A stretch of 37,864 bases of DNA from Thiothrix caldifontis. GTDB taxonomy: Bacteria; Pseudomonadota; Gammaproteobacteria; Thiotrichales; Thiotrichaceae. Every line of letters starts with the position of its first letter. Position 1 is the stretch's first letter. Made by a program: the position numbers and the translations under genes. This document shows, piece after piece, positions 32,461-37,864 of this stretch. Location of the stretch: the NCBI RefSeq assembly GCF_900107695.1, contig NZ_FNQP01000001.1, forward strand, positions 1 through 37,864, given 5' to 3'. Under the pieces are notes generated by a model. That model was given only the letters and a program-made list of their open reading frames with translations. It did no database searches and had not been told where the DNA came from.

Positions 32461-33606
32461 ATGAGTATAAGAACAAATACACTGAGATTGCTGCTAGTGC
32501 TTGGCATTATCGGCTGGCTACCTGCTGTAGTGCAGGCGGCTGAGATCGTGCGTGTAGAAACTGTCACTTCATTGTCTCGCTCTGTATTGGGAAGTACGGT
32601 TATCCCATACAGAGAGGTAACATTGTCTGCCCAAGTTCCTGGAGCAGTCAAATTAGTTGCTGGCGAGGCAGGTTCGAGTTTTAAGCAAGGTGATGTGATT
32701 GTTCGTATTGATGAATCTCAATTGGTGGCGAAACGCAATGCGGTATTGGCGCAAATTTCTATCGCACAAGCGGCGTTACAAAACGCTCAAGCACAATATA
32801 CCCGCGAGCTGATTTCCCCGCGTAGTAAAGATGTTGGAACGATGCCGGGTTTTGGATTACCTGCTATGTTTGATATGGCGATGGTACGACCCTTCGCTGA
32901 CTCTATGATGGGTAATTATGACTCCGATATGGGGCGTTATTCTGATTTGATGAGTAGTGCGACAGGGGTTTCGCAAGCACAAAGCAACTTGCAACAGGCG
33001 ATGTCGCAATTGCAGGAAATTGATGCCGGTTTACGTGATACTAAATCTGTTGCTCCCTTCGATGGCATTGTATTGGCAAAAATGGTGGAGGCTGGCGACA
33101 CCGTACAACCCGGTCAGCCATTGATTAAGTTTGGTTATGTTAAGTACAAACGCTTACAGGCTGATGTGCCTTCTGGTTTGGTGAGTAATTTGAGCGAAGG
33201 AATGTTAGTTCCTGCTAAAATCGACAGTAGAACTACGATAATGGTTAAAGTTTCACAGATTTATCCTGTGGCTGATCCAAGTCGCCATACGGTAACGGTT
33301 AAATTCGATTTGCCGGTGGATTCGGTAGCTGCTCCTGGTATGTATGCCGAAGTCTATTTACCAGAGGGTGAAACTGGTGATGCTAAAGTCGTGGTGATTC
33401 CCAAAACAGCATTGCTTAAAGGGCGCAGCCTTCCGAGTGTGCTAGTGGTAAAAAATGATAATACCTCTGAATTACGCTTGGTTAGACTGGGCGTTGAACA
33501 AGAAGATGGTAAAGTAGAAGTGGTTTCTGGTTTGAATGCAGATGAGCGAGTGATTGATAAACCTCCTGCTACTGCCTCATCTGGCTGGATGCCCCATGCA
33601 GAATAA
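32461..33606 (+). CDS. RND efflux periplasmic adaptor (membrane fusion protein) with Met-rich insert
   Basis: The adaptor joins an inner-membrane RND pump to an outer-membrane channel. It has 381 residues with a signal peptide (RLLLVLGIIGWLPAVVQAAE). Order of parts: barrel-sandwich half (VPGAVKLVAGEAGSSFKQGDVIVRID), helical hairpin (about 80-185), second half (TKSVAPFDGIVLAKMVEAGDTVQPGQPLIKFG), beta-barrel and membrane-proximal domains (HTVTVKFDLP, ALLKGRSLPSVLVV, EDGKVEVVSGLNADERVI). The hairpin carries an insert with eight Met in residues 128-164 plus several Asp and Tyr, which is not usual for drug-efflux adaptors and might bind a soft metal. The start has no strong ribosome binding site but fits the signal peptide. 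The permease gene follows after 39 bases. Substrate unknown. Confidence 0.9.
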   Translation: MSIRTNTLRLLLVLGIIGWLPAVVQAAEIVRVETVTSLSRSVLGSTVIPYREVTLSAQVPGAVKLVAGEAGSSFKQGDVIVRIDESQLVAKRNAVLAQISIAQAALQNAQAQYTRELISPRSKDVGTMPGFGLPAMFDMAMVRPFADSMMGNYDSDMGRYSDLMSSATGVSQAQSNLQQAMSQLQEIDAGLRDTKSVAPFDGIVLAKMVEAGDTVQPGQPLIKFGYVKYKRLQADVPSGLVSNLSEGMLVPAKIDSRTTIMVKVSQIYPVADPSRHTVTVKFDLPVDSVAAPGMYAEVYLPEGETGDAKVVVIPKTALLKGRSLPSVLVVKNDNTSELRLVRLGVEQEDGKVEVVSGLNADERVIDKPPATASSGWMPHAE

Positions 33607-33645
33607 AGATGAATGTGATTTTCCCTGCTAGGAATGTAAGTAATT

Positions 33646-36600
33646 ATGAATGATTCGCCGCATAACGCATCCAGTCAGCCCCAGCATAATTTAGGTATGG
33701 CTGGTGCTATGGCTAAAACCTTCATCACCTCTCCACTCTCCTTATTGCTGCTGTTGGCTTTTTTTGCAGTGGGTGTGTTAGGGATGTGGGTAACGCCACG
33801 TCAGGAAGACCCACAAATTTCTGTGCCGATGGTGGATATTTTTGTGCGTTACCCCGGTGCGTCGGCGCAAGAGGTTGAGAATCTCATTTCCCGTCCCCTA
33901 GAAAGTATCATGTCGGAAATGACGGGTGTAGACCACGTTTACTCCTATTCCGCTCGTGAACATTCCATGGTAACCGTGCAGTTCATTGTGGGAGAGGAGC
34001 TGGAATCTTCGTTAGTAAAGCTCTATGACAAGCTGGCGTCTAACAAGGATCGTATTCCTATCGGGGTGCAAGAACCCATGGTAAAACCCAAGGGCGCTGA
34101 TGATGTGCCTTTGGTGACGCTGACTTTGTGGTCGAATCAGGTAGATGATGCCAATTTACGCTTAGTTGCATTGGATGTGCTGCAAAGCCTGCGTGAAGTG
34201 GAAAATACTAGCCAGAGTTTCATTGTCGATGGTCGTCATGAAGAGTTGAAGGTGGAAATTCTACCAGAGCGTTTGGCAACTTTCGGGGTGTCACTTGATC
34301 AAGTGGCTAATGCTATCCGTATGGCAAACTCTGAGCGTAATACGGGGTCGGTTGAACCCAATGAGCGTGTGTTTAAAGTGTACAGTGGCGCTTTCCTAAG
34401 CTCTGCTGAAGATGTTAAGCGCTTAATGGTGGCAGTCATTGATGGGCGACCCGTTTATGTGCGGGATGTGGCAACAGTGACGGAAGAGCCAAGCGATGCA
34501 GGGCGTTCGGTTGGTTATTACACGGGTTCTGCCATTGGTGATGCTGAGGAGAAGGCTGACAATGCTCCGGCAGTGACCTTGGCGATTGCGAAAAAGCATG
34601 GCACAAATGGGGTGGATGTTGCCTCTGCTGTGTTAGCAAAACTCGACGGCCTTAAAGGGCGAATTATTCCTGATAATGTTAATGTTGAGATAACCCGTAA
34701 TTACGGTGAAACTGCTAAGGCAAAGGTCAATGAACTGATCTTTAAGTTGTTTGTGGCAACGGGTATCGTAACTGTGTTGGTATGGTTCTTCCTCGGCTTG
34801 CGGGCAGCAGGGGTTGTATTGATCGTTATTCCCGCCGTTATTACTACCACGGTTTTTGCAGCTTGGCTTATGGGCATGACCATTGACCGAGTAAGTTTAT
34901 TTGCCTTGATTTTCTCCATCGGGATTTTGGTGGATGATGCCATTGTGGTGGTGGAAAATATTTACCGCCGTTGGTTGTTGATTGAAAATACAGATGTTGA
35001 AACTGCTGTGGATGCGGTGCGCGAGGTGGGCAACCCGACCATTCTGGCAACGGGTACTGTTATTGCTGCACTGTTACCCATGGGTTTTGTCAGTGGCATG
35101 ATGGGGCCGTATATGTTGCCAATCCCTGTTTTGGGATCGGTGGCGATGGTCATCTCGTTATTTGCGGCATTCGCTTTTACGCCATGGTTAACGAACCGTT
35201 TCAAACCTTCATTGAAGAGTCTGCACGATGCGGCTGAAAAGGAACACAAACAAGCAGCTCGGATGGAGAAGTTGTTCCGTGGCATGATTGTGCCGTTGGT
35301 AACGGATAAGAAAAAAGGTTACGCTTTCCTGCTTGCCATTATTGTGGTGTTCTTCGCATTCATGTTGTTGTTTTACCCGCTCAAATCGGTGCGGGTGAAA
35401 ATGTTGCCTTTGGATAATAAGCCAGAATTCAATGTCGTTATTAATATGCCAGAAGGTACAGCATTGCCTGTCACGGCTAACCTCATGCATACCATGGCGA
35501 CTAAGTTGAAAGAAATACCGGAGGTGACGGCGCTGCAAACCTATGCAGGTACTGCGTCACCGTTTAACTTTAACGGTTTGGTTCGTCACTATTACTTGCG
35601 CCAGCAATCATGGCAGGCTGATATTCAAGTGCAATTGACGGATAAACATGATCGTAAGCGCACCAGTCATGAGATTGCAGTAGAAGCTCGTGCTTTGTTG
35701 CAGCCTATGCTGAAAGGTACGGGGGGGAAGTTGCAAGTGGTTGAAATGCCACCAGGCCCGCCTGTATTGCAGTCTGTTGTAGCTGAAGTGTATGGGCCTG
35801 ATGCTAATACTCGTCGACAAGTCGCTGCTGATTTGACCAAGTTGTTCGAGCAAGCGGAAAACTTGGATGATGTGGACAACCTGATGGAAGAGGATCATGA
35901 GATCCTACGTTTCATGGTTGATTCTGATAAAGCACAACGAAATGGTATCACTGCAGAAAGTGTCAATCGTACCTTGGAAATGGCGATGGGTGGTTTCATT
36001 CTTGGGGATATTAAGAAAAATGCTCTGATTGATCCGACACGCATTGTGATGCAAGTGCCATTGAGTGCGCGTTCCCAGATTTACCGTTTGTCGCAATTAC
36101 CGGTGACTAACCAAATTGGGCAATTTGTTCCATTGCATGAACTCGGTACATTCGTATTCGATAAGCAAGATAAGCCGATTTACCGTAAAGATTTGCGTGC
36201 GGTGGAATATGTTACCGCCGAAACGGTAGGGCGTTTGGCTGCCCCCGTGTACGGTCAAGGACAAGTTGAAACCTTACTGGCAGAGTTTAATAACGGAGAA
36301 GGGTATCGTTCACCCGACGGTACGCTGTTATTAGACGAAGCATATTGGTTAAAGTCACCACAAGATGTGGAGCGCAAATCAGCCTTTGAATGGGGCGGGG
36401 AATGGACGGTTACATGGGAAACGTTCCGGGATATGGGTATCGCCTTTGCCGCAGCGTTGGTGTTGATTTATATGTTGATTGTGGCGCAGTTTGGTAACTT
36501 CACCTTGCCTGCCATTATCATGGCTCCGATTCCGCTGACCTTGATTGGTATTGTGCCGGGACATTGGTTGATGGATGCAGAATTCACAGCAACATCCATG

Positions 36601-37458
36601 ATTGGTTTCATCGCATTGGCGGGAATTATCGTGCGTAACTCTATTCTATTAGTAGACTTTGCGCGTGAGGCAGTCCTAAGCGGTGAAACGGTGCTGGAAG
36701 CGGTCATTCGTTCTTGTGAAGCACGGACTCGCCCTATCATTATTACCGCACTGGCCTTGTTTGGTGGTTCGATGGTTATTTTATCCGACCCCATTTTCCA
36801 AGGCATGGCCGTGTCGCTTATTTTCGGTGGTGCTGTCGCGACCTTACTGACTTTGTTGATCATCCCATTGGGTTGTATTAGCGCGGGTGATTCATTGGGA
36901 GGGACTCCCGGTGGTAATGCAGGTGGCGGTTCTTCGGGGACACATGCTACTGTTGATACTCATACGAGTAGTGGATCGCACACGGAAACGTCCGGTAAAA
37001 GTGTTGGAACAATTGCTAAAGATACCGTGGTCTACACGGGGATGTACTTGGTATCGTTGGTGGGTGGTTTAGTGGCAGGTATCATCGGTATATTTGCAGC
37101 TCTGCGTAAGTTATTACAAAAACGCAAGAATCTTGACGCGGCAAAACAGCAAGCGTTACGTCAACAGTCTAAAAAGCAAGCACTAGCCTCAGTTGCTAAA
37201 CAAGCGGGTGACGGTAAAACAGTTAATGTGGTGCCTGCTGCTGTTGCAGAGACGACACCAGCAGTTGTTACGGTGACGGTTGATGATGTCTTAGCAGTAC
37301 AAGAACAATCTATTGATGTTGTCGAGGCTGTAAAGCCAGAGACAGATACCGCCGACAGTAAGCAACAACAAGATGAGATGCTCTTGGGTTCTACTGAATC
37401 CCAAGAGCGAAAGAAATCCTCCGGTAGACGGGGCATAAAACTTAAGACGGATATTTAA
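33646..37458 (+). CDS. RND efflux permease with a long C-terminal extension
   Basis: Proton-driven inner-membrane pump of the AcrB superfamily. Of 1270 residues, about 1-1074 form the usual RND core: TM1 (SPLSLLLLLAFFAVGVLG), the first porter domain with PRQEDPQISVPMVDIFVRYPGASAQEVE, TM4 with IFSIGILVDDAIVVVENIYRR (the Asp-Asp proton relay), the second porter domain, and the late segments IALAGIIVRNSILLVDFAREA and TRPIIITALALFGG. From about 1075 comes a tail unlike ordinary RND pumps (usual length 1030-1060): a Gly/Ser/Thr/His linker, an extra hydrophobic segment (MYLVSLVGGLVAGIIGIFAA) and a Lys/Gln- then Val/Glu-rich end. Between the adaptor gene and the Pro/Ala-rich gene. Substrate cannot be inferred. 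Confidence 0.92.
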   Translation: MNDSPHNASSQPQHNLGMAGAMAKTFITSPLSLLLLLAFFAVGVLGMWVTPRQEDPQISVPMVDIFVRYPGASAQEVENLISRPLESIMSEMTGVDHVYSYSAREHSMVTVQFIVGEELESSLVKLYDKLASNKDRIPIGVQEPMVKPKGADDVPLVTLTLWSNQVDDANLRLVALDVLQSLREVENTSQSFIVDGRHEELKVEILPERLATFGVSLDQVANAIRMANSERNTGSVEPNERVFKVYSGAFLSSAEDVKRLMVAVIDGRPVYVRDVATVTEEPSDAGRSVGYYTGSAIGDAEEKADNAPAVTLAIAKKHGTNGVDVASAVLAKLDGLKGRIIPDNVNVEITRNYGETAKAKVNELIFKLFVATGIVTVLVWFFLGLRAAGVVLIVIPAVITTTVFAAWLMGMTIDRVSLFALIFSIGILVDDAIVVVENIYRRWLLIENTDVETAVDAVREVGNPTILATGTVIAALLPMGFVSGMMGPYMLPIPVLGSVAMVISLFAAFAFTPWLTNRFKPSLKSLHDAAEKEHKQAARMEKLFRGMIVPLVTDKKKGYAFLLAIIVVFFAFMLLFYPLKSVRVKMLPLDNKPEFNVVINMPEGTALPVTANLMHTMATKLKEIPEVTALQTYAGTASPFNFNGLVRHYYLRQQSWQADIQVQLTDKHDRKRTSHEIAVEARALLQPMLKGTGGKLQVVEMPPGPPVLQSVVAEVYGPDANTRRQVAADLTKLFEQAENLDDVDNLMEEDHEILRFMVDSDKAQRNGITAESVNRTLEMAMGGFILGDIKKNALIDPTRIVMQVPLSARSQIYRLSQLPVTNQIGQFVPLHELGTFVFDKQDKPIYRKDLRAVEYVTAETVGRLAAPVYGQGQVETLLAEFNNGEGYRSPDGTLLLDEAYWLKSPQDVERKSAFEWGGEWTVTWETFRDMGIAFAAALVLIYMLIVAQFGNFTLPAIIMAPIPLTLIGIVPGHWLMDAEFTATSMIGFIALAGIIVRNSILLVDFAREAVLSGETVLEAVIRSCEARTRPIIITALALFGGSMVILSDPIFQGMAVSLIFGGAVATLLTLLIIPLGCISAGDSLGGTPGGNAGGGSSGTHATVDTHTSSGSHTETSGKSVGTIAKDTVVYTGMYLVSLVGGLVAGIIGIFAALRKLLQKRKNLDAAKQQALRQQSKKQALASVAKQAGDGKTVNVVPAAVAETTPAVVTVTVDDVLAVQEQSIDVVEAVKPETDTADSKQQQDEMLLGSTESQERKKSSGRRGIKLKTDI

Positions 37459-37476
37459 TCTGGAAGGAAGACTAGC

Positions 37477-37864
37477 ATGACTATATTTAACAAAAAGCGC
37501 ATGGCATCAGCCGTTGCAACGGTAGCAACATCTGCTGCTGTAATGTTGTTGAGTGCGAATGTATGGGCTGAGGGTGCAGAATTACCACCGCCGCCACCAG
37601 GTCCATTTGTAACAGAAGGTTCTGAACAAATAGCACGTGCAGCAAGTGCCCCTGCTGCGCCTGTAGCCCCGGAGGCTCCTAAAGCGCCAGAGATTCCGGC
37701 AGCACCAGTCGTACCGGCTGCCCCTGTACAGCCAGAAGTACCTGTAGCGCCTTCGACTCCTGTTGCAGATGCAGCTATTGCTGCTTCAGCTGCTACTGAA
37801 TTGAAAACTCCCGAAGCTCCAGCCGCACCAACTGCTCCAGAAGCAAAAGCACCCGAAGCTCCAG
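37477..37864 (+). CDS. Exported Pro/Ala-rich protein with PEAP-type repeats (truncated by window edge)
   Basis: The ORF opens with an ATG at 37477, eight bases after AAGGA and 18 bases after the permease stop, and is still open at the window end (129 codons). It starts with a signal peptide (MTIFNKKRMASAVATVATSA, core, cleavage near NVWAEG), then ELPPPPPGPF, then a long Pro/Ala/Val/Glu stretch with repeated PEAP, APEAP and AAPxxP units. Such regions are extended spacers, for example to span the periplasm or cell wall; the functional domain, if any, lies beyond the window. Co-transcribed with the adaptor and permease, so it may be an accessory periplasmic part of this efflux system. Function not recognised. 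Confidence 0.75.
   Translation, partial: MTIFNKKRMASAVATVATSAAVMLLSANVWAEGAELPPPPPGPFVTEGSEQIARAASAPAAPVAPEAPKAPEIPAAPVVPAAPVQPEVPVAPSTPVADAAIAASAATELKTPEAPAAPTAPEAKAPEAP

Overview
The window reads as ordinary chromosome from a gammaproteobacterium. Several gene orders match those of Pseudomonas and E. coli: lpoA-yraN-gmhA; mrdA-rodA-mltB-rlpA-dacA-ybeD-lipB; cytochrome c4 divergent from engB. Other traits point away from enterics towards a Thiothrix-like (Thiotrichales) sulfur bacterium: a K+-independent membrane pyrophosphatase, system II (ResB/CcsA) cytochrome c maturation, and a rhombosortase beside type II secretion pseudopilins. The genus is an inference from gene content; no rRNA is present. 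No IS element, prophage, CRISPR array or tRNA was seen.

Layout. 1-244 is the 5' end of a leftward Ser/Asn/Gly-rich harpin-like ORF. 608-2152 is an AmpG-type muropeptide permease that overlaps tail to tail with a small glycosyltransferase. 3010-6756 is a leftward operon, lpoA-yraN-gmhA-argA. 7027-9968 is rightward hppA then rsmI, with hppA lying between lpoA and rsmI, which are adjacent in E. coli. A GC-rich inverted repeat at 9969-10006 forms the convergent end of rsmI and the DUF2058 gene and is translated into the latter's C-terminus. 10680-18811 holds soluble pyrophosphatase and then the cell-elongation and peptidoglycan cluster mrdA-rodA-mltB-rlpA-dacA followed by ybeD-lipB. 18814-24099 is leftward: cytochrome c4, resB, ccsA, a DsbA-like lipoprotein and coq7, a respiratory and cytochrome-assembly block. 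engB (24408-25007) is divergent from cytochrome c4.

25008-25353 contains no gene but is packed with perfect inverted repeats, and is the best candidate for an undescribed element. It looks like a leftward small RNA of about 190 nt with its own promoter-like sequence and terminator, convergent to engB, the position held by Spot 42 in E. coli. 25354-28011 is a leftward stress and protein-quality block: a DegQ/DegS-type protease, a CbpA-type J protein, and an Hsp20 behind a near-consensus sigma-32 promoter. Then come yicC, comF and rhombosortase (leftward), divergent from gspG-H-I-J (rightward). The window ends with an RND efflux operon: an adaptor with a Met-rich insert, a permease with a tail of about 195 residues, and a secreted Pro/Ala-rich protein cut by the window edge.

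Together these are mainly envelope functions: peptidoglycan elongation and recycling, envelope quality control, type II secretion, efflux, and periplasmic cytochrome assembly. Start codons were moved downstream of the longest ORF for lpoA, rsmI, rlpA, dacA, coq7, resB, cytochrome c4, engB, yicC and gspH, on the basis of ribosome binding sites, signal peptides, terminators or family N-termini.
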